Source: Anniella stebbinsi
Lineage: Eukaryota; Chordata; Lepidosauria; Squamata; Anniellidae
Reading direction: 5' to 3'
DNA: 64,000 bases
Assembly (NCBI GenBank): GCA_029215795.1
Contig: JARDYH010000007.1
Coordinates: 22,827,763-22,891,762 of the forward strand
Below, piece by piece: positions 30,143 through 41,592 of this stretch. The notes under the pieces are model-generated. The model was not told the DNA's origin. It worked only from the letters and a program-made list of their open reading frames with translations, and did no database searches. The translations under genes and the position numbers were made by a program. How positions within the stretch are numbered: position 1 is the first letter of the stretch; each line of letters starts with the position of its first letter.

Positions 30143-30960
30143 GTTTGCAGGTGAATTGGGTGGAAATAAAGAGACGACACAAAGTATGTATGGTTTCAAA
30201 TCAGGGCCACATTTATTAAGATCTGCGAAGGGAACACTGGGCGGGCCCTCTCTATGCCATACAACTAAGAGGCATTTAATGGGCGAAACATTCTAAGCCT
30301 GCGGAGTGGCAGCACATTGCTCGCTTCCCCCAGGCCTACCCCTTTTGGGGAGGGGAGGCCTTCCCGTGTCGCTCCCCCTCCGGGCTGTGACACCCGGGTG
30401 GAGCGAGGTGAGTTGGCCTCACAGGTAAGCCCTATCCCCCCACTGGGGCCACAGAACCCTCAGCAGAAGGCCCTCAGGCATCACCTGTCACCACTTAATG
30501 GTGCCACAGAATGATCACCGTCCCTGTTCTCTAGACATGCCCACCCCTAAAGCCTGAGCCAAATGTTACCAAATCGTACTACCCAAGGTATCCTAAGACG
30601 CTCTCTCCAGACTTACAGTGTGAAGTAGGCAAAAAACATGTAGCCAAAGCCAATCAGGCTACATGGAAAAAATTCCTACTTGGCTCCCAAAAGGGCAACC
30701 AGAGAACCCACACTGCATACTGGGAGGGAGGGAGGGAGCCGCGATCCAAAGAGGCCGGTAGTCAGATGTGGATGCCTTATATAGGCACTGCCGCTCCTCC
30801 CCCGGCCAGTGGCACCACTATGCCCTACCCAATCAGGGCAGGGCACGTCTCTTCTTCCCCCACACCAGCAATAGCCTCCCCGCGGCCACGCGAGCAGGAT
30901 GTGGGGGAAGGGCATTTGTATGAGCAGTGGAATTTTGAAGCTTATAATGGCAGAGCTTTT
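30143..30960 (-). mobile_element. LTR-like repeat, copy 2 of 2
   Basis: Read on the minus strand: a TATATAAGGCATCC TATA-like element near 30775-30786, then GAGGCC-like DNA, then a GTGAAGTAGG complement segment. A CTTAATAAATGTGGCC polyadenylation region follows near 30205-30225, and the block ends in TGTGTCGTCTC and CCACCCAATTCACCTGCA. This ordering is that of an LTR. The related block at 2345-3010 is more decayed. Exact ends and target duplication were not identified. Confidence 0.5.
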
Positions 30961-31475
30961 TTTATGCAACTCATCTTAACTAAATTTAGGGATGGGTAGG
31001 GATGAGCATTGTCACCAGATCCCACCTTGCATCCCGCTTGCTGTACTCTCGCCAGCAGCCCAACCCTATTTCATGCGCTGCACAATCTGATAGATGGTTC
31101 GCAGGCATCCTACCACTGGCACTCAGTGTCCCCCTATCCCATGAGCCTCCATTTTGTATAAGAATGGGAACTCAGTTATTTAAATAAATTGCTATTTGAA
31201 TAAAATGGTGGCCGTAAATGGCCGCACTTACACAAGAATACAGCCCGTAACAAAATTAGAAAATGATGACAGTAATTTTGCATAAATAGGACTATTTGCA
31301 ATGGATTTGCAAGGGCTTTTGTCTGTAAGAACAACAACAACAAACAAATGCTCTCTCTAAATTTGGATGCTGGAATCAAGCAACATAGAGGAGGGGACAA
31401 GGACTGTAAGCTTCTGATCCTGAAAATAAGTCCATTGTCTGAACTATGTAGTCAGAGGAAGCAGGTTCTTCAATA
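30961..31475. other. unassigned DNA
   Basis: No supported gene. Confidence 0.3.
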
Positions 31476-31483
31476 CTACCAGG

Positions 31484-32169
31484 TAGGGATGCGCACGCCC
31501 GAAAATATCATATTTTATCATTATCGGAATTTCAGACCCCCCAAAAATATCGTCTCCAATAATATTGTAGGTTAATCGTATCGTCTTCATGATAATTATT
31601 GGAAATAAGATATTTAATTTGCAACCCCATTGTGCCCTATAGAGCTGGATTTTTTTTAGAAAAAATGCCTATAACTTCTGTATTTTCAAAGTTACAGGCT
31701 TGAAACTTGGTCACAATGCTTATGGGGTATGCCTAAGTATGTGTATGAAACTTGAGATCGATCCCCCAACCCTCGAGGTTATACGAATTTATTAAAGAAC
31801 GTTTAAGTTCTGACAGGTCAGAATGACAGCTCGCCACGTACATTCATTCAGACCTGTCAAAAAGTTGCATGATCCTTAATAACTTCATTTAAAATTGAGG
31901 GTTGGAGGGATCGATCTCAAATTTCATACACATACTTAGGCATACCCCATAAGCACTGTGACCAAGTTTCAAGCCTCTAACTTTGAAAAAACATAAGCTA
32001 TAGGTTTATTTATATGGCAGTCCGATAATCCGATATAATCGGGCTGAAAATTTCTGGACTGGATATTTATCGGAGGTTTTTCTATCGTATCATTATCATT
32101 AATCGGATGTCTGCTAACGACCTTATCGTATCGTTATCGGACATTTTAATGATACGATATACATCCCTA
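31484..32169. mobile_element. fold-back hAT-like element (family T copy 1)
   Basis: A 686-base inverted repeat. The ends are TAGGGATGCGCAC and ATACATCCCTA. The outer arms are rich in ATCGGA/TTATCG words. The inner arms pair GAAACTTGGTCACAATGCTT with the complement of its counterpart near 31945-31970, then GATCGATC and AGGTCAGAATGACAGCTCGC near the loop. The flanks CTACCAGG (31476-31483) and CTATTGGG (32170-32177) agree at five of eight positions, the three differences all transitions. No coding capacity. A truncated copy lies at 61205-61630. Confidence 0.75.
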
Positions 32170-32177
32170 CTATTGGG

Positions 32178-32879
32178 TTTATGTTTACCCTGAACCATTA
32201 TTTTGAACCAGCTTCCAGTGGCTGATCCTCAAGTTTCTAGTAAAAAAAACAAAAAAAAAACCCCAACAAAGCAGATCCTAGAAGACTGAAGTCGGCCTAC
32301 TCCTGGTCAGGCGTACAGACTCCATACACATGCATACCAAAATGGTCTCATTAACTAGAGCGTATAATCTAAGAGACAATTTTGAAAAATAGAGGTGAAT
32401 TATTGTAATCCCTTTCATGTGTTCCCCAAACTCCTCTCTTGAATTTCATTGAAGTTTGTAAAACACACACACACACACAAAACCCTGTTCTGTTAGGAAT
32501 TGCAGATGAGTTGCACATGATTGCCCATAGTTTACACACGATTACAGTTCGATTGCAAAAACAGCCATTCAAACAATAAGCTCAGTTTACCAGCTGATGG
32601 TTGCAAATGGATTAGATGCTCTTAAAAATCATTTGGTTAAATGTGCTCAGCAAATATTTTCTAGTTGTGAGTTCATGCAGGACAAAGTAAGGTGTGTGTG
32701 TTTTCCCATTCCTATTAACATTAACCTTTACATTTTTCTCAATTTTAAGTGTTGTTCCATTTGCCAGCAATTCTCTGTTGTTCAGACTGGAACAAAGGAA
32801 TGTTGGTCCCATTCCTATTCTTGGATCAATGACTCTCTTGGGTACAGTGGGTCCTACAATAATTATGCTTACTAACAAT
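32178..32879. other. unassigned DNA
   Basis: Contains an A-rich run near 32240-32262 and a (CA)n run near 32463-32480. No supported gene. Confidence 0.35.
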
Positions 32880-32916
32880 AACATTACCACCACCGCTACC
32901 ACCACCACTACCACTA
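32880..32916. repeat. (ACC)n-type microsatellite
   Basis: Imperfect ACC/CTA/CCACTA triplets leading into an ATTT-rich LINE tail. Confidence 0.7.
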
Positions 32917-33520
32917 TTTATTTATTCATTTATTTATTGCATTTTTATACCACCCTTTAGCCGAAGCTCTCTTTACTATCCACATTCTTCCAAAATTCCA
33001 CCCCCTAAAATGTTCCCCACCCCATTTGGAGTCATCAACTTTGGGAGAGGCATTGCAGCAAATTTTGGGGTGAGAAGGCAGTGAAAATTCTTTAGATGTC
33101 CATAGAGGTGGAATTATCAATCTTGGTGTGTCTCTTCTCTTTTATTTTCACCCACCCACCCATACACACACACCCATACACATCCATACACCACCTTTCA
33201 GGAGTGCTCCCATGGCAATTTACTAAAATAAGATAAAATACAATAATCAGGCTAAAATATAACAACTCAGAGCATGTTAAAATCACAATACTATCTAACC
33301 AATAACATATATTATCTATTAAAAAACCTGGGAAACAAACATTTCTTCATTGAATACTGAAACTGTAGCAATGCAGCTCCAAGCAAACTTCATTAAAGAG
33401 ACAAATCCATAAATGGAACAGTACAATTGAGAAAGTCTTCTCTCTAGTCATTTTCCACCTTACTTCAGGTGGCATGGGCAGCTGAAGGAAAGTCTCAATC
33501 AAGGAGAGGGAGGAGAGATA
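32917..33520 (-). pseudogene. L2-like LINE 3' end
   Basis: On the minus strand the end reads GAGAGCTTCGGCTAAAGGGTGG followed by TATAAAAATGCAATAAAT (in pieces), the same tail as at 50262-50317. Further in, a TREKTFSIV-like segment and a decayed LW-containing stretch match the RERAFSVVAPQLWND region of the better copy at 49980-50010. 5' truncated and dead. Confidence 0.6.
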
Positions 33521-34109
33521 GTGATATTGTTAGGGACATCATGGTCAGGACCATTTGGTCAAGATTACTTCAAGCCACCATCATATATTATAGGTCATAG
33601 TGCCATCACTCTGTTGCTGATCACTGAACACATTCCTTGCATCAACCTCTCATTCTGGAAATTCCTTGGTTGTCCACTCATGAGCCGATGATTTCCTGAG
33701 CCAGTCTTCTTTCGGTCAGACCTAATACCTGCAGCACTCACCACCATCTAAAGAAACAAAAGAAACAATATCCAGGCCAACAGCCAGAGGACAGTCACAT
33801 GTCCACTCAACTGCACTGGAACACTACATCTGTCCAAGAACTCCCCACCACCCCTGTAATGTTTCCAGACAAATACATAGATTTTCCAAATGTTTCTGGG
33901 GGAAAAAGGCTCAAATTTGTAGGAGTTGTTATAGAACTACATTCAAGACAACCTTAAATGAGGATCCATCTGATTACTTCCCCAGTGGGAATCCCATTTT
34001 TTTTAAGTCTGCACCCCAGTATTGATTATCAGACTCTGAGCCAAATTATGTTAAGGTCCATACATGAATTGAGGATTCAGCCCTGTTAAACAATGCTTGG
34101 AGATAGGGT
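33521..34109. other. unassigned DNA
   Basis: No supported gene or recognised repeat. Confidence 0.3.
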
Positions 34110-34275
34110 TGTTTTGACCTTCATAAAATTTAAATGATTTGACCAATCTTTATATGTGTCCAAGTGCCAGAAAGAAGTGTTTTTTGTGCAAACCTTGCAC
34201 ATTTCAGGACAATTGGTGATGGAGAAAACAGTTTGAAGAAGAAGAAAAAACACCTCCCGCTGTCAAAAATTGACT
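34110..34275. repeat. unclassified dispersed repeat, copy 2 of 2
   Basis: Partner of 4046-4235 (shared TTCATAAAAT, GTGCCAGAAAGA, AATTGGTGA and TGTCAAA words in the same order). Confidence 0.45.
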
Positions 34276-36211
34276 GAAAAACTTCTTGTCCACTGTTCTG
34301 ATGTTACAATACTTGATAATACCAAAAGGCCTGGTTATGAAATGACGATGACTTTCTATACTTGTATTGGAATTGGTTCCCCATAGTTCCATTTCATTTA
34401 GTACCAACCAGGAACTATGATAAGCAAGACAGATAATGATAAGCAAGCAAGCTTTATTATGGAGGGACCAACACTGTCCCAGCAAAGCCATTATGCCAAT
34501 TTTATTAAAGAGATCAATGTCAGGAACATTCTTGCCCAATCCAAAGAGCCCTACATACCAATTTAAATGCTAATGAACTTCAGGCAAGGCTAGATATGAT
34601 GGGTGATGATTCAGCCATGGTCCAGGAAAGAGATGGTTGCCTATTCCACTGCCAGAAGCAACCCTAAAGCCCTATGCATTCTTCACCAATGGCATGGCAT
34701 TCCTACAACAGGACATTGAGAGTTCCCCAAAACTTTTAAGCTGCTAAACCCATGCTTTATGGTGGCCATTCATTACAATGTTCTGTCCAGTCCAGCAATG
34801 AAGGGAAGCCCTGTGGCCAATCCTGGCCTAATATCCTGATTCCCAACACTGGTTACACCTTTCCTAAGATAACCTTTTCTCCTTGGAAAGGGAGATGGTG
34901 GGAAAGGAAGCAGTGGAGGCACAGAAGTTTCTGGAAAGGTGGGCACTTGATAAGCCCAATTATTTTTTATTGATGGTGGCTAGCCCATCCATAATTGGGG
35001 GCTGCATTTTGCCCTCCCTTTTAAGCTCCCCTTCTGTGTTTCAGGAGAGAATCATTGATGTTTCCTTCTGTCCAGTGATTTACCAGGAGCATGTACTAGA
35101 AAATATGTATTAGCACCGGTAAATAGGGACAGCTGAGTGCATGTTAATTAAAATAGTCAAAGTGATGTGTGGTCCTGACCCTCTCGTTTATAGTGATCAA
35201 AGCTTCCAGATGCTGAGAGAGAGAGAGAGAGAGAGATAACAACAACAACAACAAGAAGAAGTTTCTACTTGATACACATTTAAAACATCCCAAAAGAAAA
35301 TGCAAGTCTAATTTGGAACTCTTATAAACAGATGCAACCCTGGATCTCAGTGGGGTTACAGCAGAGGGGATACTGCTGGGTAGCTTAAAAACAAAAACCG
35401 CAGTGGCTTTCTCAGCTGCCTCCCAGTCATTTGGGAGAGGGGGATAACATTATATTACAGAACATTTTAAAAAAAACAGAGGGAATTATTAATTAGAAAA
35501 GTGCTGTAAGAGGTATAAAATCTTGTTTTTTAAAAAAATGAAAATCAGCTTTGCTATTAATTATGCCCACTGAGACCAACACGGTGATAGAAGGAGGTGG
35601 AAAGCAGCAGGCATGCCTCATAATGATTGGTCCCAAACAATTTGGAAATTGATTGTGATCATTTTCTCTGCCTTATGGAATGTATGCCTTCTAATAAACC
35701 TCCCCTTTCTTCCTTACAAAGTACCACCGCTTTATTACAGAAATGAAACAAAATCTAAAGACTGCCACTTTCAGTAAGAGGAACCCTTTCTGTGAAAGAG
35801 CAAAAACTATCGATATTACACCTTCAGGCTTTAGCATGCATTAGCTCCAACTGCATTCTTTATCTGAGGAGCAAGAGCTGGCCTCAATCATCTTACACAG
35901 ATGCTGAGCAAAACTGCCCACCCTTTTGCAGCCCTATTCAGAAGTTTCAGAAGAGTGAAGAAGGGTGGCAATTTTCAGAAGGTGGCTTCTGGTTGCAGTA
36001 GCCAGTAACACTGTCTTCTTTTTACTGCTTGTTTGTTTAAAATGTTGTTCTGCTCGGTGGAAACAGCAGCGCTGTTCATGGTGGCTATGTCCTCATGACC
36101 ATCATTTCTCCCCAAAAGGGCATATGTCATCACATAGCTTCATCCTGAGGGGGATGGTAAAAAAAAAAAAAGCTGGTAAAAAAAAAAAAGGCCACCCATG
36201 TTTCCTTTAGA
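34276..36211. other. unassigned DNA
   Basis: A (GA)n run lies at about 35212-35236 and a CAA/AAG run follows. Small frames, including 34883-35113, show no recognisable domain. No repeat family was assigned with confidence. Confidence 0.35.
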
Positions 36212-36641
36212 ATGTCCCTGGCAACAATGCTGCATCATTACTTGAGGCCTGGGCAGGAGGGGGGAGTTGCTCTGATCCATAGAAGTTCCAATGTGCTCAC
36301 CATGAAACCTCTCCAACTTGGTGTGGCTTTGAGGGTCTGTGCCTCATTGTGGGCCAGAGAGACATATGAGGATTGCGGTTGGTGTGCCATTCTCCCTGAC
36401 ACCCAATAGCTTCCAAGATGGGCAGAGCTGGTCTTTAGTGTGGTGTTCAAGATCTTTAGGACAATTGTTCCGGGGGATTTCAGCATTCACACTGAGGCTG
36501 CCTTAACAGGTCCTTCTTGGAAACTTTTGACCCCATGGCAACCCTGGAGCTCTCTGAATATGTCATTGGCTCAACACATACAGGGGTAGGATATACACTT
36601 GATTTAGTCTTTGCACCTGGTTGTGAGGAGATGGTCTGATG

Positions 36642-36662
36642 GTGTGTGTGTGTGTGTGTGTA
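36642..36662. repeat. (TG)n microsatellite
   Basis: About ten TG units inside the LINE endonuclease region. Confidence 0.9.
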
Positions 36663-36810
36663 TGTGGTAAAATTGCCCCAACATTATGCTAAGACCATTT
36701 CCTGGTGGATTTTCTTATGAAATCAGTCCAACCATGCAGGGGTGGAGAACCTATTAAAATGGTACATCCCAGAGATTTATGGAATTTGAGGGATCCCTGA
36801 ATGCTCTGGG

Positions 36811-37214
36811 TAGGGTGACCAACTGTCAGGATTTCCCTGGATTTGTCCTGGTTTTTGTTCTATTCTGGGTGTCGGGGGATTTTCTGTAATTTTCTATAAT
36901 GTCCTGGAAAGACACGTTTTCCCTTTAAAGGCTGCATTAGCATGGTGGGAGGGAATGACACACCTTCTGGAGGTGGGTCATTTCCCTCGCACTGCTCCAA
37001 TCAGGGCCTGAAAGGGGAAAGTGTGTCATTCCCAGACATTATAGAAAAGCCCAGACATTATAGAAAAGACACACTTTCCCCTCCTCCACCCCATTTGGGG
37101 CCTTTAAGGTGGTGGGGGTGAATGACATGCATCCCAGAGGCCCCTGAAAGCTGCTTTCCCACCCCCACCCCACTGGGTGTCCTCTTTTTTAGTTTCCCAA
37201 ATGTGGTCACCCTA
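36811..37214. mobile_element. hAT-like MITE nested in a LINE
   Basis: TAGGGTGACCAACTGTCAGG at the left and GTGGTCACCCTA at the right, flanked by an exact 8-base duplication GCTCTGGG (36803-36810 and 37215-37222). Length 404 bases. The interior has AAAGACACGTTTTCCC and complementary-like AGACACACTTTCCCC words and a 19-base direct duplication (CCCAGACATTATAGAAAAG at 37031-37049 and 37050-37068). The end resembles that of family A but the interior differs, so it is a separate family. Confidence 0.92.
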
Positions 37215-38956
37215 GCTCTGGGGAAGTTTCCAATAGCTAAAGCTGACAATCCTGCATTGAGCAATGGCTTGGGTTTGCTCAACTATGCTATGATTCTATG
37301 ATCCTGTTGAGGCTTGGTCTCACAGTGGCATGGAAAAGTGAGGCAGGTTATCAATATGATTGCTCCTGAGAGCCCTCTCTGGTGTTGTGAAGCCCAAGTT
37401 GCTCCATGTTTTCTGCAGAACTTTAAGTGTGATGAGACAGGCCAGATGAAAGCTAGAGCACCCTAAGCATGGGGCCTGCTGTGGGGATGACTGAACAAGC
37501 ATGAGAGAACATAGTTGTGCCTACTGCATGGGGGTAAGTCAGCAAAGAAGGCTTACTTTTCTGATTCCATTATATTTTTACATCCTCAAGTGTCCTGCAC
37601 ATAATTTTTGTTGGAGTTGTATGAGATTTAGAGACATCTGCTCCAACAAATAGTATCCTGGAAAACTCAGAGACCCACTGTGATTAATTTACTAGTCACT
37701 TTGAGGACAAAATCTCTTGTTTCCTTAGCAATCTGATCAACAAGGATAGAATTGTGTATATGATGCACAATTCTATCCAGTTTTATGGGATTAATTTCAG
37801 TTGATGTGTGGACAGAGGAAGTGGAGAAGACACCTGTAGTGATGTGGCTGACCACATGACCTCTAAATCTTTTACCTTCTTGGCTTATTAAGACTAAGGG
37901 AGGTTTGGCCAAGTGAATCTAGGAAGTGATTAATGCAAGGGAGTAGTTAATACAAAGTCTATTTCTCCTTTTCATCTTCATCAGGTGAGGCTTTGGATGT
38001 GCTGAACCAGTGCCTGGCCGTGACAATTGACTGCATGAGGGCTAACAAACTGAAACTCAATCCAGACAAGACTGAGATGCTGTTAGTGGGTGGTTCTGCT
38101 GACCAGATGGAAGGTTTTCCACCTGTTCTGGATGGGGTTGCACTCCCCCTGAAAGAGCGGGTTCATAGCTTGGGAGTTCTCCTAGAACCATCTCTGTCAC
38201 TTGAGGCTCAGGTGGCCTCAGTGGCACGGAGTGCCTTCTACCAACTTCGGTTGGTGGCCCAGCTATGCCCCTATCTGGACAGGGATAACCTGACTTCAGT
38301 TGTCTATGCTCTGGTAATCTTCAAGTTGGATTACTGCAATGCACTCTACATGGAGCTCCATTGAAGACGGTTCAGAAGCTGTAGCCTGTGCAAAATGCAG
38401 CAGCCAGATTGATAACAGGAACCAGAAGGTTTGAACATATAAGACCAACTCTGGCCTGCTTGCATTGGCTGCCTGTATGTTTCCGAGCCCGATTCAATGT
38501 GCTGGTGTTAACCTATAAAGCCTTACACGGCTTGGGACCACAATATCTGACGGAACGCCTCTCCTGACACAAACCTACCCATACACTACGATCAACAGCT
38601 AAGGTCCTCCTCTGGGTACCAACTCTGAGGGATGCTCGGAGGATGGCAACAAGGGACAGGGCCTTTTCAGTGGTGGCCCCCAATTCTGGAATGATCTCCC
38701 TGACGAGGCTCACCTGGCGCCAACATTGTTATATTTTCAGCACCTGGTCAAGACTTTTCTCTTCTCCCAGGCATTTAACAATGAACGTTGAGGGTTTTGT
38801 TGTTGTTGTTTGACCCAGAATAGTTGTTTTAAATGGATATTGTATTTATAATCTGTTTTATGCTTTTTAAATTTTGTATATCTTTTTTTAATATTCAGTG
38901 CTTTAATTTCTGTAAACCGCCCAGAGACCTTCGGCTATGGGGTGGTATATAAATGC

Positions 38957-38957
38957 A

Positions 38958-38996
<39 letters not shown>
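38957..38996. repeat. (AAT)n LINE tail
   Basis: About 13 AAT units forming the 3' tail of the L2-like LINE. Confidence 0.9.
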
Positions 38997-38997
<1 letters not shown>

Positions 38998-38998
<1 letters not shown>

Positions 38999-40083
38999 AA
39001 ATTGCCTCCAACCCCCCCACAATTGCTCACCCCTGGTGTAGGGCCAGTCCTCTCTTTCTCTCTCTCTCTCTTTCTCTCTCACACACACACACCTCCCAGG
39101 CATTAGAGAAATCAATGTTATCTAAGCCAGAAAACATTAATGCAACATTATTTATGGCATATGTGATGTTTGACAGTGCAGGAATAATGTGTGACCATGT
39201 AGCACTATCCATTAACTTTCATTTGTATATTCATTTTATTTCAGACCTTCTCTTCATAATGACACATCCTAATTTTTTGACTTCTTTGGGAAGGCGGGGG
39301 AGGAGAAAGTGAGCCAAGTGGCAATTCACATTAGCATCACTTAAGTTAGCTTTAACTATCTGAATTAATTATGTGAAAAAGACAGGGCGGGGGGTTGAGA
39401 AAGAGAGAGGAGAAAAAGCTCATATCTGTTCACCTGCTGTGAAAATGACGGATTGCTCAGAGGTTCCACACAGTGACAAAGCAAAAAGATTTTCACAACT
39501 TTCTCCTCCCTCTAATGAAAGAAATTTCTTCCTGTGGAACTGAGAGACAATAGCTAAATAATAGCTTAATGATATAGACTGAGACACATTAGTAATAAAT
39601 GCTATTTCCTTCTGGAAAAAAGTGTATACTGCACAGCTGAGCTTATCAACGAATTAATGATAGTGATAATGACAGAGGAATGAGACAGAAATGGAAATTT
39701 AGAGTCAACACTATTGTAAAGGCTGAGGAAAGCCAGTCTATGTTTTTAAAAGTGTTAAAAACAGGGTTTGTTGGGCAAAGAATGGGAGAGGAGTCCAGAA
39801 TATTCCTCCCACTGTTTGGTACATTCATTAAAACAACAACAACAACCACCACCATACAATTATCAGGATGAAGTTCTTCATTGGTGTTCTTCATCCATTC
39901 CATGAAAGAAAATGTAACTGAACCAAAGTAATTTGAAACAACGTCAAAGGTGACGAAGCATCCTGAAGGCCCAGGTGAATTGCCTTCTTCTCCAAGAGGC
40001 TCTTCAGCTTTGGGAAACTATGGAGTAGTGCTTCATCAAGGCTGGCAAGCTTAGCCTTAGCCTTGCAACAGTGGTGTGGATTT
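38998..40083. other. unassigned DNA
   Basis: A compound (CT)n(CA)n tract lies at about 39049-39093 and a CAA/CCA triplet run near 39834-39855. No supported gene. Confidence 0.35.
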
Positions 40084-40200
40084 ATGTGCATTATTTAAAA
40101 GTAAGCCCCACTGAATTCAATGAGAGTTATGCCCAGGTAAGTATGCATATAATTGCAGCCTTACAATGCAATCCAATATAGGTCTACCGAGAAAGACATT
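40084..40200. mobile_element. MITE family J copy 2
   Basis: AAGTAAGCCCCACTGAATTC, GCCCAGGTAAGTATGCATAT and CAATCCAATATAGGTCTACC match the hairpin words of the other family J copies. Confidence 0.6.
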
Positions 40201-40206
40201 TTATTG

Positions 40207-40393
40207 AATTCATTGAGAACCAGTGTGGTGCAGTGCTTAGAGTGTTAGTCCCCACTCAGCCATGTTGCACACTGGGTGAGCTTTGGACACCTCAGCCTAA
40301 TCACCTTCCAAAGTTATTGTGAGTTTAAGTCAACCACCTTGGCTTCCTTGCAAGAGGACAAAAGGTAGGATATAAATATCCTAAAGATGACAA
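40207..40393 (+). mobile_element. tRNA-derived SINE copy
   Basis: GAACCAGTGTGGTGCAGTG is a tRNA-like head with an A box. The segment between the boxes is partly deleted. CCCCACTCAGCCATG, ACTGGGTGAGCTTTGG and the CTTCCTTGCAAGAGGACAAA body follow, ending in GGATATAAATATCC. Non-functional as a tRNA. Confidence 0.75.
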
Positions 40394-40859
40394 CGGTAAA
40401 GGTGGTGATGATGATGATATTGATGATATACTTTGAATTCATAGTATCATATTCATAGTATGATTACATCCTTAGTTAGGCAAAAGAATTGAAGCTAAGG
40501 ACTGTTGGGACTGCAACTTCTAGGCTGTTGGATGGATTTCATCTCTGCCCCTCCAACATTATCCATGTGTTATCATGGATGTAGGTATTGTGGAGTAGCC
40601 TGAGTATTGTACAAAAACATGCCCCCCTCTTTTGACATGCAGATGTTTAATATGTATGTTTAGATTGGTGATGCAAAGGGATAGGGAAACAACATTTTAA
40701 GCGTAGAAGAGTTGGGAGGCAGATAAGGAAATTGCATTCTACGTGTGTAGGCTTATACTGAATATTTACACGACAGAACTCAATAGAAGCCTTTTTTTTC
40801 TGGGGTGGGGGAAAATCCACAACTAATGGTCAAATTAAAACTATTATCTGATCTCCCAT
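40394..40859. other. unassigned DNA
   Basis: Begins with a GATGAT-type triplet run. No supported gene. Confidence 0.3.
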
Positions 40860-41218
40860 AGTATTAGACACCATGGTCATCCCATAAAGCTGATTGGTGG
40901 GATTTTCAGGACAAATAAAAGGAAGCATATCTTCATGCAATGCATAGTTAAACTATGAAATTCACAACCAGATGTAGTGATGGCCAACAACTTGGAAGGC
41001 TTTAAAGGTGGGTTAGAAAAATCCATGGAGGCTCATGATGGGTAAATGCTAGCTCCAATATTGGCGGCAGTATGCCTGTATACACCAGTTGCTGGGGAAC
41101 ATGAGCAGGACTGGGCTGTTGTATTCACGTGAATTTCCCAGAGGGATCTGTTTGAATAGAATGCTGGACTAGATGGATCCTTGGTCTTATCCAGCAAGGC
41201 TGGTCTTATGTTCTAACA
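40860..41218 (+). pseudogene. CR1-type LINE 3' fragment
   Basis: Closely parallels 20050-20450: CATCCCATAAAGCTGATTGG, GACAAATAAAAGGAAGCA, GTAGTGATGGCCAACAACTTGG (in pieces), ATACACCAGTTGCTGGGGAA and a terminal TTATCCAGCAAGGCTGGTC. Stops are frequent. Confidence 0.75.
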
Positions 41219-41520
41219 TGTAGTTTGGCTCTTGAATAGATGCACCATACTGTAGCCATTAATACTTGGGTTAGTCTTTATTGCTACTACAAATTTAGTA
41301 TTACATTTTATTATTTCATGTTATATCCTGCCCCCTCCCTTTGCAAGGCCGTAAAGTGGAAATGGCTACTCATTTATGTACCTGTAATTGTTCATTGAAT
41401 ATTTTAATAGTGATTTTAATATTTTAGTATATAAAGCACTAAGAGATTTTTTTGTGTATCAAGTGGTATACAAATACTATAAATACATAAATAAATAACT
41501 TTACAAGATATATTGAAGAT
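41219..41520 (+). mobile_element. LINE 3' tail remnant
   Basis: TATATAAAGCACTAAGAG, AAGTGGTATACAAATAC and ATACATAAATAAATAAC form an L2-like 3' end. The upstream part is unrecognisable. Confidence 0.45.
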
Positions 41521-41560
41521 TTGTTTATTCCAAGGCAATCATTAATGCTGTTATGTGTTG

Positions 41561-41592
<32 letters not shown>

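Larger units (their letters stand above)
36212..38997 (+). pseudogene. long L2-like LINE, internally deleted
   Basis: An unusually extended dead copy. From about 36480 to 36640, decayed translation gives LLGNF, then STHTGVGYTLDLVF, the C-terminal part of an AP-type endonuclease (consensus-like LGDFN...THxxGHTLDLVF). 37223-37930 corresponds to the linker between endonuclease and reverse transcriptase. The polymerase core is missing. From 37993 the frame MDVLNQCLAVTIDCM...NKLKLNPDKTEMLLVG is the RT thumb, followed by LRLVAQLCPYLDRDNLTSVV. After a frame change come the LTYKALHGLGPQYL-type and AFSVVAPN segments. The 3' UTR has GCCCAGAGACCTTCGGCTAT and an (AAT)n tail to about 38996. A MITE sits inside at 36811-37214. 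Confidence 0.75.

Noticed and set aside
37270..37310. CR1 3' tail (CTATGATTCTATGAT)
   Set aside because: Looks like a CR1 terminal repeat, but the surrounding translation fits the linker of the L2-like LINE better; the match is too short to call separately.
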